Positions 1-10,320 of a stretch of 64,000 bases of DNA are shown here, in pieces. Below the pieces are notes generated by a model that made no database searches, was not told where the DNA came from, and worked only from the letters and a program-made list of their open reading frames with translations. The number at the start of each line of letters is the position of its first letter. The stretch's first letter is position 1. The stretch spans positions 811,163-875,162 of the forward strand of contig NZ_UNRE01000001.1 of NCBI RefSeq assembly GCF_900537085.1, given 5' to 3'. A program made the translations under genes and the position numbers. Origin of the DNA: Agarivorans sp. Alg241-V36. Its GTDB lineage: Bacteria > Pseudomonadota > Gammaproteobacteria > Enterobacterales > Celerinatantimonadaceae.

Positions 1-1
1 A

Positions 2-2272
2 ATGACTCAACAGATTAAAGAAAAGAAAATTGGCGTGCGCAGTAACATAACTATGGGAGAGTTGCGCACTGTAGAGGTTTTTGTGCTGGGTGATGCCTAC
101 CAGCCTGGTAAGTATTTAGTGAGTTCGTTGTCTACAATAACTCACGCTCTTTACGCCAGCGGCGGTATTAATCAACAAGGTAGTCTACGAGATATTAGGT
201 TATTACGTGACGGTCAATTGGTTAGTCGATTCGACTTATATGACCTATTGATAAGTGGTGATACCAGTAATGACCTACAATTGCGTAGTGGCGATGTGAT
301 TTTTGTAGGGCCGCTAGGTGACACGGTAAGTGTAGAAGGCGAAGTTGTTCGCCCAGCCATTTACGAAATCATTGGTAATGAAACTGTAAAAGGCCTAATT
401 GCATTAGCCGGTGGATACACAACGAGAGCATTCAAAAAATCTGCTAGGTTTGAACGAATTACTAATGAAGGCCTAATCGACCTATTAACACTTGACTTAA
501 ATAACAAAGTTGATCTTAAAAGAAACCTGCAAAATGGCGACTTTTTAACTATCGAGCAGGTCGATAAGAGAACACCAAACTATGTATCTCTAAAAGGTAA
601 TGTAGCGCGAGATGGCCGTTACCAATGGCGCAAAGGCTTGCGCATCTCAGATTTACTTCCTAGCGTTCAACGTAGCTTAAATACAAGCAGTGATCTCAAT
701 TACAGCTTAGTTGTGCGCAAAGAAAAAGATCGCTCAATAACGATCTTACAAGTTGATTTAGAGAAAGCCATTAATGAGAAGCACTCGGCTGACAATATTC
801 TTTTAAAGCCAGAAGATGAAATTCTAGTTTTTACTAAATATGACCTAGAGCTGTTTAGTGAAGCTTTTCAAATTGGTGCTAAAGAGAAAGACTTGTTAAG
901 TGCTGACGCAGCAAGCCTAAATGCGAAGATGGAAACCGCCGAACAGTTGGCCAATCAAACAGTTGGCGAACAAGCTCAGCATAGTAGTCAATTTGGTCAG
1001 TATTCGCAAAATGCGGCTTTACCAAATAGTCAGCCTAACGCTTCTAAGCCTCAAGCATCATCAAACCAAACAGTTAATCAAGGTGATTCTTCAGGGCGAG
1101 TTGAATCAACTAAAGCTGAAACCGAAATAGAAAGAATTGCACGCATTACCGATATGTCGGTTAATGAGGTCGAAAAGGTTCTCAAGTCTACCCGTGAAAA
1201 GTTACTAGCCCCGATATTGATTATGCTGCAAGAGCAGTCGAGCCTGAGTCGTGAGCTAAATGTGGTGGAAGTTTTTGGCGAGGTTAAGTTTCCCGGTATT
1301 TACCCAATAACTAACAAAAACACGGTAAAGGACTTAATAGACGCTGCCGGGGGATTAAAAAATGGTGCTTATGCACTTCATAGCGAATTAACAAGAACCA
1401 TCGTTCAAGATGCTAATGCAGATGTTACCTTGCTACGCCTTGATCTAAATGATGTTCTTGATGGCAACCCAGATCAAAACTTAGCGCTGCAAGCTCGAGA
1501 TAGATTAAACGTATTAGCAGTGCCAAACTTACGTAAGCAGCGAACTGTTAGTTTACAGGGTGAAGTACGCTTCCCTGGCACATACGTGATTAAACGTGGT
1601 GAAACACTGGGCGATGTGATTACTCGAGCCGGAGGGCTAACTGAGTATGCCCACCAAGATGGCGCGGTATTCACCCGAGAAGCTTTACGAGTACGTGAAC
1701 AGAGTCAAATAGACGCGTACGCGGAAAGTATTCGTCAAGAAGTTGCTAAAAAGAGCCTTCGACAAACCGGACCAGGGAGCTTCACCTCATCTTCGAGCCC
1801 AACAGAGCAGCTAGAGCTGATTCAAGAAATGAGTGGTACCCAAGCGCTCGGTAGGATGGTGGTTGATTTACCTGCTATTCTTCTTGACGAGAGCGCTAAA
1901 GATTTCATGTTAGAAGATGAAGATATGCTTTATGTACCACAGTACAGAAACACCGTAACCATTATGGGTGAAGTTCAAATATCAACATCTTATCTATTAG
2001 ATGAAGCATATAGTTTTCAAGACTACATAAACTTTGCCGGTGGTGCTAAAAAGCAAGCTGATGAAGATAGGGTGTTTGTAGTAAGAGCTAATGGCTCTGT
2101 TTACAAGCCTGAATCTGGTTTCTGGTTTAAGAACAATAAGCAGCCCTTGCAGCCGGGGGATACTATTGTAGTACCTATTGATACCGATTACCGAGATGCT
2201 TTGAGTACATGGACAGCCGCTACCCAAATCTTGTATCAAATTGGTGTGGCGTATAACGCGATCCAAAAATAG
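2..2272 (+). CDS. SLBB-domain polysaccharide export protein, 5' partial
   Basis: Outer-membrane/periplasmic export protein of the Wza type. The visible 756 residues hold about six SLBB-like units, each with a hydrophobic strand, a 'GEV..PG.Y' core and a '..AGG' end: near residues 24-56, 108-139, 192-220, 420-452, 517-550 and 652-686. A polar Gln/Ser-rich linker lies near 300-380. No signal peptide or Poly_export domain is visible at the front, and the frame is open to the window edge, so the true start lies upstream and the Met at base 2 is probably internal. It is followed by a hairpin and then a Wzz-like gene, as expected in a polysaccharide export operon. Canonical Wza has far fewer SLBB units, so this belongs to the longer multi-SLBB class. 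The exact exported polymer is inferred from the neighbours. Confidence 0.85.
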   Translation: MTQQIKEKKIGVRSNITMGELRTVEVFVLGDAYQPGKYLVSSLSTITHALYASGGINQQGSLRDIRLLRDGQLVSRFDLYDLLISGDTSNDLQLRSGDVIFVGPLGDTVSVEGEVVRPAIYEIIGNETVKGLIALAGGYTTRAFKKSARFERITNEGLIDLLTLDLNNKVDLKRNLQNGDFLTIEQVDKRTPNYVSLKGNVARDGRYQWRKGLRISDLLPSVQRSLNTSSDLNYSLVVRKEKDRSITILQVDLEKAINEKHSADNILLKPEDEILVFTKYDLELFSEAFQIGAKEKDLLSADAASLNAKMETAEQLANQTVGEQAQHSSQFGQYSQNAALPNSQPNASKPQASSNQTVNQGDSSGRVESTKAETEIERIARITDMSVNEVEKVLKSTREKLLAPILIMLQEQSSLSRELNVVEVFGEVKFPGIYPITNKNTVKDLIDAAGGLKNGAYALHSELTRTIVQDANADVTLLRLDLNDVLDGNPDQNLALQARDRLNVLAVPNLRKQRTVSLQGEVRFPGTYVIKRGETLGDVITRAGGLTEYAHQDGAVFTREALRVREQSQIDAYAESIRQEVAKKSLRQTGPGSFTSSSSPTEQLELIQEMSGTQALGRMVVDLPAILLDESAKDFMLEDEDMLYVPQYRNTVTIMGEVQISTSYLLDEAYSFQDYINFAGGAKKQADEDRVFVVRANGSVYKPESGFWFKNNKQPLQPGDTIVVPIDTDYRDALSTWTAATQILYQIGVAYNAIQK

Positions 2273-2280
2273 CGTTTAAT

Positions 2281-2302
2281 GCACCCTTGTATTCTAGGGT
2301 GC
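2281..2302 (+). terminator. Hairpin after the SLBB gene
   Basis: GCACCCT and AGGGTGC form a perfect 7-bp stem around an 8-base loop, starting 8 bases after the SLBB stop. The following bases are T/A-rich but not a clean T run, so it may be a weak terminator or an mRNA-stabilising hairpin in the operon. Confidence 0.45.
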
Positions 2303-2332
2303 TTATTAATTTAATAAGTAGACCAGTAAACT

Positions 2333-3307
2333 ATGACTCAACCAATACAACAGCACGCATCGACTTATCCGCCAGCCTATTTTGAATCTGTTGCTGAAGA
2401 CGAGATAGATCTTAGAGAGTTGTTCTCAGTTATTTGGCGCGGCAAATGGCTAATTATTGCTTGCACTGTTGTGTTTGCTACAGCTGCTGTGGTATTTGCC
2501 ATAAATCAACCAAATATTTATCGAGCGAATGCCCTATTGGCAGCATCTAACCAAGAAAGCAATAAGCTGAGTGGCATGGCTTCTCAGTTTGGTGGGCTAG
2601 CCTCTCTAGCAGGAATCAACTTAAATGCGGGTGGTGGTACCGATCAAACTACTTTAGCGATTGAAGTATTAAAGTCTCGGCAGTTTTTTAAAGAGTTTTT
2701 AGTTAAGTATCAAATAAAAGCAGATTTAATGGCTGCAAAAGAGTGGAACCCAGTAAGTGGCGAATTGAGTTATGACCCCGAAGTTTATGATGCTCAAGCA
2801 AACAAATGGACGCGTGAAGTTAAGGCTCCCAAACAGGCTGAACCCTCAATGCAAGAAAGCCATGAAGTGTTTTCTAAAGAAGTGTTGAGTGTTGCTACTG
2901 ATAAAGAAACTGGTTTAATCACTGTAGCTGCAGAACACATCTCGCCTATTGTGGCACAGCAGTGGGTAAATTGGTTAGTTAAAGACATCAACCAAGTGAT
3001 GCGCGAACGTTCTCAGCAAGAAACTTTAGCCAATATTAACTACTTAAAAGAGCAGTTAGAAAATACCTCTGTTGCACAAATGCAAACGGTGTTTTACCAG
3101 CTCATTGAAGAGCAAACTAAAACTTTAATGCTGGCAGAAGCCAATGGTGATTTTGTGTTTAAGGTTGTCGATCCAGCGGTTGTTGCAGAGCAAAAAGTAA
3201 AACCTAAACGAGCGCTTATATGTGTATTGGGTACTTTGCTTGGCGGAATGCTAGGAGTAATGGTGGTTTTGGTTCGACACTTTGCTAAGGGAAGCGCTGA
3301 TGCTTAG
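2333..3307 (+). CDS. Wzz-type chain-length determinant protein
   Basis: Inner-membrane polysaccharide co-polymerase that sets polymer length in Wzx/Wzy systems. Of 324 residues, the N-terminal cytoplasmic part (about 1-38, with 'EIDLRELFSVIWRGKW') leads into a first membrane segment near 39-58. A long periplasmic helical region follows, and a second membrane segment lies near 292-313 after the Pro-containing motif 'VKPKRA'. This is the standard Wzz topology. No kinase domain is attached, so it is not a Wzc-type tyrosine kinase, and no wzc is visible beside it. It lies between the SLBB export gene and wecA and is probably co-transcribed. The family call is firm; the polymer it controls is inferred from the locus. 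Confidence 0.87.
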   Translation: MTQPIQQHASTYPPAYFESVAEDEIDLRELFSVIWRGKWLIIACTVVFATAAVVFAINQPNIYRANALLAASNQESNKLSGMASQFGGLASLAGINLNAGGGTDQTTLAIEVLKSRQFFKEFLVKYQIKADLMAAKEWNPVSGELSYDPEVYDAQANKWTREVKAPKQAEPSMQESHEVFSKEVLSVATDKETGLITVAAEHISPIVAQQWVNWLVKDINQVMRERSQQETLANINYLKEQLENTSVAQMQTVFYQLIEEQTKTLMLAEANGDFVFKVVDPAVVAEQKVKPKRALICVLGTLLGGMLGVMVVLVRHFAKGSADA

Positions 3308-3346
3308 TTGTTGCCTTATTCGCTTAACGAGTATTGGTGAGAGTTT

Positions 3347-4468
3347 ATGAGCACCTTTATATTGTCCTTATTGGTTGCGTTTTTAGGCACTTACAGCGCG
3401 ATTAAAGTACTAAAGCCGATTGCGATTAAGCATGAGTTAGTGGATAAACCTAATGAGCGTAAGCTTCATGTAGGCTCTATTCCTCTTATTGGAGGAATTG
3501 CTGTTTATGTAGGCTTTGTGTTATCTCTGCTGGTAATTGCTCAAGGCTATGACATTTCATTTAAGTACTTTTTGTTAGCTTCTGGCGGCATTTTGTTAGT
3601 AGGAATGTTAGATGATAAATATGACCTAAGTGTTCGCTTAAGGATGTTCTGCCAGATCGTAGCCGCTAGTGTAATGATGTTTGCAAGTGGCGACCGTATA
3701 GAAAACTTAGGCAATCTATTGGTAATGGGCGACATCCACCTTGGTTGGGCTGCTGTACCTTTTACGTACTTGGCCATAATGGGCGCTATTAACGCCTACA
3801 ACATGGTAGACGGTATAGATGGCTTAGTAGGTGGTGTAACCTTTACTAGCATGCTTTCTCTATCACTGCTTTTCATACTAGAAGGCTTTGTGCTGGAATC
3901 CTGGATAGCACTTTGCCTAGTAGTAGCTCTAATTCCCTATCTTATATTTAACCTTACTAGAGCAGATAACCCCAAACGCAGCAAAATTTTCATGGGAGAT
4001 GCTGGCTCTATGTTTGTTGGCTTAAGTGTAGTGTGGTTACTGGCGATAGGCTCACAAGGCGAAGCCCCGGCCTTTAAACCTGTAACCGCGTTGTGGGTTA
4101 TCGCAATCCCGCTTATGGATATGGCAGGGGTTATGATCCGCCGTAAGCGTAAAGGTCAATCACCCTTTAAGCCGGATCGCGATCATTTGCACCACATATT
4201 TATGCGCGCTGGTTTCACCTCTAGGCAGACTCTTATATGTATTACCTTATTAAGTTTTAGCATATCTATGGTAGGGGTATTGTTAAACTGCCTAAGTGCA
4301 CCTGATTGGTTGTCTTTTGGTTTATTTTTGGTGGTGTTTGCAGGTTATTTAATGGCGTTAAAGCATGTATGGCGTTTGCTAATAGCATTCCGAAGAGTAA
4401 AAGCATTTAGACGCATGCGACGGGTTAACCAAGTTAAACTGTCTAGAACTAAGCAAAAAAATGCCTAG
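3347..4468 (+). CDS. wecA: WecA-like undecaprenyl-phosphate sugar-phosphate transferase
   Basis: Polytopic inner-membrane enzyme that transfers a HexNAc-1-phosphate (GlcNAc-1-P in WecA) from UDP-sugar to undecaprenyl phosphate, starting glycan assembly. The 373 residues contain about ten or eleven hydrophobic segments. Family motifs are visible: 'DKPNERKLH' (33-41), the Asp-Asp pair in 'GMLDDKYD' (86-93), 'NAYNMVDGIDGL' (149-160), 'FMGDAGSMFVG' and a late His-rich 'DRDHLHHIFMRAG'. The C-terminus is Arg/Lys-rich and cytoplasmic. It follows the Wzz gene by about 40 bases, so it is likely the initiating transferase of locus A. A second initiating enzyme of the PglC type sits at 38885. Sugar specificity cannot be read from the sequence. 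Confidence 0.88.
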   Translation: MSTFILSLLVAFLGTYSAIKVLKPIAIKHELVDKPNERKLHVGSIPLIGGIAVYVGFVLSLLVIAQGYDISFKYFLLASGGILLVGMLDDKYDLSVRLRMFCQIVAASVMMFASGDRIENLGNLLVMGDIHLGWAAVPFTYLAIMGAINAYNMVDGIDGLVGGVTFTSMLSLSLLFILEGFVLESWIALCLVVALIPYLIFNLTRADNPKRSKIFMGDAGSMFVGLSVVWLLAIGSQGEAPAFKPVTALWVIAIPLMDMAGVMIRRKRKGQSPFKPDRDHLHHIFMRAGFTSRQTLICITLLSFSISMVGVLLNCLSAPDWLSFGLFLVVFAGYLMALKHVWRLLIAFRRVKAFRRMRRVNQVKLSRTKQKNA

Positions 4469-4511
4469 CAAGAGCCTACTGAGTAAAACAGTGTAAGAAA
4501 ATATTGCAGTG

Positions 4512-4982
4512 ATGCTTGAATTAGAGACATTTAAAACCGTTATACAATCGACACCTTTGGTGTCGATTGATTTTATTGTGCGCAACACAAGCGGGCAAAT
4601 ATTGTTAGGCAAACGCAACAATCGTCCCGCGAAGGGCTACTGGTTTGTACCTGGTGGGCGTGTGTTGAAAGATGAGCCCTTGGACCTAGCGTTCTCCCGT
4701 TTATTGAAGCAAGAACTTGGCATAGACAATGCTTCTTCAAGTTTTAAGGGCGTTTACCAGCATTTTTATGAAGATAACGTTTCATCAAATGATTTTTCTA
4801 CCCATTACGTAGTTCTTGCCTACGACATTGTAGAGGATGGAGGCTTAACTGAGTTACCTGACGAACAGCATTGCGATTATTATTGGTTCGATGAAGCGGA
4901 CTTATTGAGAAATAAAAGGGTGCACCGTCATACTCAGTGGTATTTTCAAGCGAATAAACGCGCTGACAACAGTTTTATGTAA
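4512..4982 (+). CDS. gmm: GDP-mannose mannosyl hydrolase (Nudix)
   Basis: Hydrolyses GDP-mannose (or GDP-glucose) to GDP and free sugar and is common in GDP-fucose/colanic-type clusters. About 156 residues. The Nudix box is the altered form seen in this subfamily: 'PGGRVLKDEPLDLAFSRL' followed by 'QELG', without the usual REUXEE glutamates. The N-terminal 'VSIDFIVRNTSGQILLGKR' strand-loop is typical. A GTG at 4509 and an ATG at 4512 are both possible; the ATG is preferred, though no strong ribosome site is visible for either. It is directly upstream of manC, manB, gmd and fcl, which supports a role in tuning the GDP-mannose pool. Confidence 0.85.
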   Translation: MLELETFKTVIQSTPLVSIDFIVRNTSGQILLGKRNNRPAKGYWFVPGGRVLKDEPLDLAFSRLLKQELGIDNASSSFKGVYQHFYEDNVSSNDFSTHYVVLAYDIVEDGGLTELPDEQHCDYYWFDEADLLRNKRVHRHTQWYFQANKRADNSFM

Positions 4983-5052
4983 CGAATTTAGTGTAAAGAT
5001 AGTTGTTAGCCTTTAACGTAAACGAATTAATTTAGTAGAGAATGAACATCTT

Positions 5053-6456
5053 ATGATTACTCCTGTGATTATGGCTGGCGGCTCTGGGTCGCGCTTGTGG
5101 CCGCTAAGTCGCTCTTTGTACCCCAAGCAGTTTCTTGCATTAACATCGCAAAATACCATGTTACAAGAAACCATTAGTCGTTTAGAGGGCGTTGCGACTA
5201 ACGCACCAATGGTTATCTGTAATGAAGAGCACCGTTTTGTAGTGGCTGAGCAATTGCGCGCCATTGACAAATCAGCATCAATTATTCTTGAGCCAGTTGG
5301 TCGCAATACTGCTCCTGCAGTAGCTATTGCTGCAGAAGCAGCGAAGGGCGACGACGACCCATTGCTATTTGTTTTGGCAGCCGATCATGTAATTCAAGAC
5401 GCCAGTGTTTTCCGCGAAGCACTAAACAACGCTATCCCCTTAGCTCAAGAGGGTAAGTTAGTGACTTTTGGCATCGTGCCAGATAAAGCTCACACCGGTT
5501 ATGGCTATATTCAGCGTGGCGATTCCATGGCTGACGGTAATGGCTACGTAGTAGAGCAGTTTGTTGAAAAGCCTGATGCAAGCACAGCCGCTGGATATGT
5601 AAATAGTGGAGAGTTCTACTGGAACAGTGGCATGTTTTTATTCAAGGCCAGTCGCTACCTAGAAGAGTTGACTCGGTGTAGGAGTGACATCGCACAAGTT
5701 TGCAGGCAAGCTATGGCCAACACCACCAAGGATCAAGATTTTATTCGTCTGGATGCAGAGGTTTTTGCGCAGTGTCCCGATGAGTCCATTGATTATGCGG
5801 TAATGGAACACACTAAAGACGCCGTGGTGGTACCACTTGATGCAGGTTGGAACGATATTGGTTCATGGTCGTCTTTATGGGAAGTGAACGCCAAAGACGA
5901 AGATGGCAATGTCATTTTAGGTGACACAATGCTCCACGATACAAGTAATTGCCTGGTGCATGGCGGAGAGCGCCTTATCGCGACGGTTGGCCTCAATGAC
6001 GTAGTGGTAATCGATACCAAGGATGCCTTGCTTGTTGCTGATAAGGCTCGAGTGCAAGACGTGAAAAAAATCGTTGAACAACTTAAAGCGGATAAACGAG
6101 GTGAGTATGAAAATCACCGCGAAGTGTATCGTCCTTGGGGTAAGTATGACTCCATAGGCACAGGTGCTCGAGATCAGGTTAAACGGATCACAGTGAAGCC
6201 CGGTGGCAAGTTGTCGATTCAAAAGCATTATCATCGTGCTGAACATTGGATTGTTGTATCTGGTACAGCCAGTGTGTTGCGAGGTGAAGAAACACAATTG
6301 GTGACTGAAAATCAATCTATTTATATTCCGCTAGGTACAGTACACGCCCTAGAAAACCCCGGAAAAATCCCACTAGAAATGATTGAAGTGCAAACCGGTA
6401 GTTACCTTGGCGAAGACGATATTGTTCGCTTTGAAGATAAATACGGCCGAGTATAA
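5053..6456 (+). CDS. manC: Mannose-1-phosphate guanylyltransferase / mannose-6-phosphate isomerase
   Basis: Bifunctional cytoplasmic enzyme: it makes GDP-mannose from GTP and mannose-1-phosphate and interconverts fructose-6-P and mannose-6-P. The 467 residues match the usual ManC/CpsB length. The N-terminal nucleotidyltransferase domain has '[11 protein letters not shown]' (7-17), a sugar-site 'VEKPD', and 'NSGMFLF'. The C-terminal cupin isomerase domain (about 350-467) has 'YRPWGKY' and the metal-site stretch '[17 protein letters not shown]'. It is followed by manB after a three-base gap, so the two are translationally close. Together they supply GDP-mannose to gmd and fcl. Confidence is high. 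Confidence 0.95.
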   Translation: MITPVIMAGGSGSRLWPLSRSLYPKQFLALTSQNTMLQETISRLEGVATNAPMVICNEEHRFVVAEQLRAIDKSASIILEPVGRNTAPAVAIAAEAAKGDDDPLLFVLAADHVIQDASVFREALNNAIPLAQEGKLVTFGIVPDKAHTGYGYIQRGDSMADGNGYVVEQFVEKPDASTAAGYVNSGEFYWNSGMFLFKASRYLEELTRCRSDIAQVCRQAMANTTKDQDFIRLDAEVFAQCPDESIDYAVMEHTKDAVVVPLDAGWNDIGSWSSLWEVNAKDEDGNVILGDTMLHDTSNCLVHGGERLIATVGLNDVVVIDTKDALLVADKARVQDVKKIVEQLKADKRGEYENHREVYRPWGKYDSIGTGARDQVKRITVKPGGKLSIQKHYHRAEHWIVVSGTASVLRGEETQLVTENQSIYIPLGTVHALENPGKIPLEMIEVQTGSYLGEDDIVRFEDKYGRV

Positions 6457-6471
6457 GGAGTGAACACGCCA

Positions 6472-7899
6472 ATGGTAGTTAATCTAACCACGAGTAAAGT
6501 CATTAAAGACAGCGGCGTCGCGTTTGGTACCAGTGGCGCAAGAGGTTTGGTGACCCAGTTTACGCCGGATGTATGTGCGGCTTTCAGTCATGCCTTCATT
6601 GAAAGTATGCGCGTCAATTTTACTTTCGATACCGTTGCAATAGCGATTGATAATCGTCCTAGTAGTTATGCAATGGCGCAAGCCTGCGTTGCAGCACTTC
6701 AACAGCAAGGTTTACAGGTTGTTTACTATGGGGTGGTGCCTACGCCTGCCTTGGCTTATGTAGCTCAAGAAGACCAGATGCCGGCAATTATGGTTACCGG
6801 CAGCCATATTCCTTTTGATAGAAATGGCCTTAAGTTTTATCGCCCCGACGGTGAAATCTCCAAAAACGATGAACAGGCCATTATTAACGCAAGCGTTGGG
6901 TTTAAAGCGCTTGAAAGTCTACCTGAGCTTGAAATAAATAACCGCGCTGCAGAAGAATACATCTACCGTTATACCTCACTGTTCGAACACCCTTTTTTAA
7001 GCGGTAAGCGTATTGGCATTTATGAGCATTCCAGTGCGGGTAGAGACTTGTATTACCGTATTTTTGAAGCCTTGGGTGCTGAAGTCGTGGCAATCGAGCG
7101 CAGTGATAGCTTTGTGCCTATTGATACCGAAGCAGTATCACAAGAGGATAAGCGTAAAGCAAGGGCCTGGGCTAAACAGTATAATCTTGACGTGGTGTTC
7201 TCAACCGATGGTGATGGTGATAGGCCTCTTGTATCAGATGAAAACGGCGAGTGGCTACGCGGTGATCTCTTAGGCCTTCTGTGTGCTGATGAGCTCAATA
7301 TTGGTGCATTGGCTATACCAGTGAGTTGTAATACCGCCATTGAGCTAAGTAACAAGTTTGAATGGGTAAAGCGCACAAAAATTGGCTCCCCTTATGTGAT
7401 TGCAGAGTTCGTGGCGTTGAATAATGAATACACATCAGTAGCTGGCTTTGAAGCCAATGGTGGTTTTTTGCTTGGCAGTGATATCCAGATTAACGGTAAG
7501 GTGTTAAAAGCCTTGCCCACCAGAGATGCGGTGTTACCGGCAATTATGTTGTTAGTGGCTGCACAGCGCGCAAACATTAGTAAGCTAGTTGAAGAGTTAC
7601 CACAGCGCTTTACTGATAGCGATCGGATCCAAAATTTTGCCACAGCAAAAAGCCAACAAATCGTCGCTGATGGTACTAAAGATCCACAATGGTTAATGCA
7701 AAGTTTAGGTTTTGGAGATTTGGCTATTGTATCTGTGGATACCACTGATGGCTTAAGAATTGGGCTGGATAATCAACAGTTTGTGCACTTAAGACCATCT
7801 GGCAATGCCCCAGAGTTACGCTGCTATGCAGAGGCGGCGACAGTTGAACAGGCAATAGCAAGCGTTGAAAAAAGCTTAACGAATATTAGGTCACTTTAA
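6472..7899 (+). CDS. manB: Phosphomannomutase
   Basis: Converts mannose-6-phosphate to mannose-1-phosphate for ManC. The four hallmarks of the alpha-D-phosphohexomutase family are present: the active-serine loop '[12 protein letters not shown]' (Ser at about residue 111), the metal loop 'STDGDGDRP', the sugar loop 'GFEANGG', and the phosphate loop '[10 protein letters not shown]'. The serine loop reads GSHIP rather than the common ASHNP, a known variant. An upstream GTG (6460) would extend the protein by four residues, but it overlaps the AAGGAG ribosome site at 6455-6460, which is spaced 11 bases from ATG 6472; the ATG is therefore preferred. About 475 residues. Confidence 0.93.
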   Translation: MVVNLTTSKVIKDSGVAFGTSGARGLVTQFTPDVCAAFSHAFIESMRVNFTFDTVAIAIDNRPSSYAMAQACVAALQQQGLQVVYYGVVPTPALAYVAQEDQMPAIMVTGSHIPFDRNGLKFYRPDGEISKNDEQAIINASVGFKALESLPELEINNRAAEEYIYRYTSLFEHPFLSGKRIGIYEHSSAGRDLYYRIFEALGAEVVAIERSDSFVPIDTEAVSQEDKRKARAWAKQYNLDVVFSTDGDGDRPLVSDENGEWLRGDLLGLLCADELNIGALAIPVSCNTAIELSNKFEWVKRTKIGSPYVIAEFVALNNEYTSVAGFEANGGFLLGSDIQINGKVLKALPTRDAVLPAIMLLVAAQRANISKLVEELPQRFTDSDRIQNFATAKSQQIVADGTKDPQWLMQSLGFGDLAIVSVDTTDGLRIGLDNQQFVHLRPSGNAPELRCYAEAATVEQAIASVEKSLTNIRSL

Positions 7900-7950
7900 A
7901 CCTAGCATTTGAACGTTTAAGAAATTGAAATAACGAATTGGAATACAGTG

Positions 7951-9084
7951 ATGTCTAAAAATAAAGTGGCTTTAATTACCGGCGTGACGGGCCAAGATGG
8001 CTCTTACCTTGCTGAGTTACTATTAGAAAAAGGGTATGAAGTACATGGTATTAAACGCCGAGCTTCATCATTAAATACTGACCGAGTGGATCACATTTAC
8101 CAAGATGTGCATGAATCTAACCCTAAGTTCTTTTTGCACTACGGTGATTTAACCGATTCGTCTAACTTAACCCGTATCATTAAAGACATACAGCCAGACG
8201 AAGTCTATAACCTTGCAGCTCAATCTCATGTTGCGGTCTCTTTTGAATGTCCTGAATATACTGCCGACGTAGATGCCATGGGCACTTTACGCTTGTTAGA
8301 AGCAATCCGCTTTTTAGGCTTAGAAAAGAAAACCAAGTTTTATCAAGCATCTACCTCAGAGCTTTACGGTGAAGTGCAAGAGATCCCTCAAAAAGAGACT
8401 ACGCCATTTCACCCGCGCTCGCCTTACGCGGTAGCCAAAATGTACGCTTACTGGATCGTAGTGAACTACCGAGAGTCATACGGAATGTATGCCTGTAACG
8501 GTATTCTATTTAACCATGAATCACCACGTCGTGGTGAAACCTTTGTTACGCGTAAAATTACTCGTGCTATCGCAAATATTTCGCAAGGTTTAGAGCCGTG
8601 CTTATACCTCGGTAATATGGATGCACTGCGCGACTGGGGGCACGCTAAAGACTACGTGCGTATGCAATGGATGATGTTACAACAAGATCAAGCTGATGAC
8701 TTTGTTATTGCTACTGGCAAGCAAATAAGCGTGCGTGAATTTGTGAAACTGTCAGCCAAAGAAGCAGGTATAGAGCTTGAGTTTACAGGTGAAGGACTAG
8801 ATGAGATCGGCACCGTTAAATCAGTGACAGGCGACAACGCTCCTGCACTAAACGTAGGGGATGTAATTGTGAAGGTTGATCCACGTTACTTCCGCCCTGC
8901 AGAAGTTGAAACCTTACTGGGAGACCCAAGCAAAGCAAAAGCTAAGTTGGGCTGGGTGCCTCAAATTACAGTAGAAGAAATGTGTGCAGAAATGGTGCAG
9001 CACGACTTGAGCAAAGCTAAACAACACGCTTTGTTAAAAGCTCATGGCCATAAAGTAGCCATTGCCGTAGAAAACCAAGGGTAG
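7951..9084 (+). CDS. gmd: GDP-mannose 4,6-dehydratase
   Basis: First committed step to GDP-L-fucose: GDP-D-mannose to GDP-4-keto-6-deoxy-mannose with NADP. Extended short-chain dehydrogenase fold with the cofactor loop '[15 protein letters not shown]' at the N-terminus, the '[10 protein letters not shown]' segment and the catalytic 'YAVAK' Tyr/Lys pair, then '[15 protein letters not shown]', a Gmd signature. About 377 residues, as expected. GTG 7948 is directly followed by ATG 7951 in frame; the ATG is chosen. It is followed by fcl with a 5-base gap. The pair should deliver GDP-L-fucose to glycosyltransferases in locus A. Confidence 0.96.
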   Translation: MSKNKVALITGVTGQDGSYLAELLLEKGYEVHGIKRRASSLNTDRVDHIYQDVHESNPKFFLHYGDLTDSSNLTRIIKDIQPDEVYNLAAQSHVAVSFECPEYTADVDAMGTLRLLEAIRFLGLEKKTKFYQASTSELYGEVQEIPQKETTPFHPRSPYAVAKMYAYWIVVNYRESYGMYACNGILFNHESPRRGETFVTRKITRAIANISQGLEPCLYLGNMDALRDWGHAKDYVRMQWMMLQQDQADDFVIATGKQISVREFVKLSAKEAGIELEFTGEGLDEIGTVKSVTGDNAPALNVGDVIVKVDPRYFRPAEVETLLGDPSKAKAKLGWVPQITVEEMCAEMVQHDLSKAKQHALLKAHGHKVAIAVENQG

Positions 9085-9089
9085 CTGCC

Positions 9090-10058
9090 ATGGACCAGAA
9101 TAGTAGGATTTATGTTGCCGGGCACCGAGGCATGGTGGGCTCGGCCATAGTGCGCCAGTTAGAAGCAAGTGGTTATAGTAATATAGTTACCAGGACTCGT
9201 GATGAGCTCGACTTAACGAACCAGCAAGCAGTGTTCGATTTTTTCAAAGCTGAGAACATTGATCAAGTTTACTTAGCTGCAGCTAGGGTAGGGGGTATTG
9301 TGGCAAACAATACCTACCCTGCTGATTTCATTTATGAAAACTTAATGATTCAGTGCAATATTATTCATGCTGCGCATTTAGCTAATATACAGAAACTACT
9401 ATTTTTAGGATCATCGTGTATTTATCCTAAGTTAGCTCCACAGCCAATGACCGAAGCTGCTTTGTTAACGGGTGAGTTAGAGCCAACTAACGAGCCTTAC
9501 GCAGTAGCAAAAATTGCTGGTATTAAGTTATGTGAAAGCTACAATCGGCAGTTTGGACGAGATTATCGCAGTGTAATGCCCACGAATTTATATGGGCCCA
9601 ATGATAACTTTCATCCAGAAAATAGCCACGTTATTCCTGCTTTAATTAGACGCTTCCATGAAGCTAAGTTGAACGGAGATAAAGAAGTAGTAGCTTGGGG
9701 AAGCGGCAAGCCAATGCGCGAGTTTTTATACGTAGATGATATGGCGAATGCTTCCATTCATGTTATGAACTTAGCTAAAGATAATTATGAAGCCCATACC
9801 CAACCTATGTTAAGCCATATTAACGTGGGAACTGGAACTGATTGTACTATTCGCGAGTTAGTTGAGACGGTTGCTAAGGTTGTAGGATTTAAAGGCTCCA
9901 TTAAGTTTGATGTGACTAAACCAGATGGAGCACCTAGGAAGTTGATGAATGTTGATCGGCTACAATCTCTAAACTGGGTATATTCGATAGAGTTATATGA
10001 TGGATTAGAGGCGACTTATCAGTGGTTTAACGAAAATATAGATATGTTTAGAGGTTAA
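9090..10058 (+). CDS. fcl: GDP-L-fucose synthase (3,5-epimerase/4-reductase)
   Basis: Converts the Gmd product to GDP-L-fucose with NADPH. SDR fold with 'GHRGMVGSA' (11-19), 'AARVGGI' and the catalytic Ser-Tyr-Lys set in '[10 protein letters not shown]' and 'PYAVAKIAG'. 322 residues, the usual length. It completes the GDP-mannose to GDP-fucose block that begins at 4512 with uniform spacing and orientation, so one transcript is likely. A 260-base gap with an inverted repeat follows, after which base composition drops and the less familiar cassette begins. Confidence 0.95.
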   Translation: MDQNSRIYVAGHRGMVGSAIVRQLEASGYSNIVTRTRDELDLTNQQAVFDFFKAENIDQVYLAAARVGGIVANNTYPADFIYENLMIQCNIIHAAHLANIQKLLFLGSSCIYPKLAPQPMTEAALLTGELEPTNEPYAVAKIAGIKLCESYNRQFGRDYRSVMPTNLYGPNDNFHPENSHVIPALIRRFHEAKLNGDKEVVAWGSGKPMREFLYVDDMANASIHVMNLAKDNYEAHTQPMLSHINVGTGTDCTIRELVETVAKVVGFKGSIKFDVTKPDGAPRKLMNVDRLQSLNWVYSIELYDGLEATYQWFNENIDMFRG

Positions 10059-10133
10059 TAGAACCTGTTATTAAGAAAGATTAGTTGATTAATGCTTAAT
10101 GTTGGGATTCTGAAAACTACACCCCTTCTGTCG

Positions 10134-10186
10134 CTGATAGCCCGATATATTAGTTTACTGGGAGATATACACAACTTGGCTATCAG
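10134..10186. repeat. 9-bp inverted repeat in the 10059-10320 gap
   Basis: CTGATAGCC (10134-10142) and GGCTATCAG (10178-10186) are perfect inverted copies 35 bases apart in the non-coding gap after fcl. No T run follows. It could be a weak hairpin, an operator, or the trace of a lost small insertion; nothing else is recognisable in the gap. Confidence 0.4.
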
Positions 10187-10320
10187 ATGGCTGGATAACT
10201 AGTTATTAGTCTAGGCATTAAAGTATGTTTAAATACAATTCGTTGGTTGTTTTATAAATTATGGGTTTTCTGTTTAAATTGGAAAATGTTAAACAGGATT
10301 GAATTAAGGTTGGTATCAGA

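Noticed and set aside
5917-6315. A 132-codon minus-strand frame inside manC
   Set aside because: It lies within the conserved ManC cupin domain read backwards, with no motif or start context.
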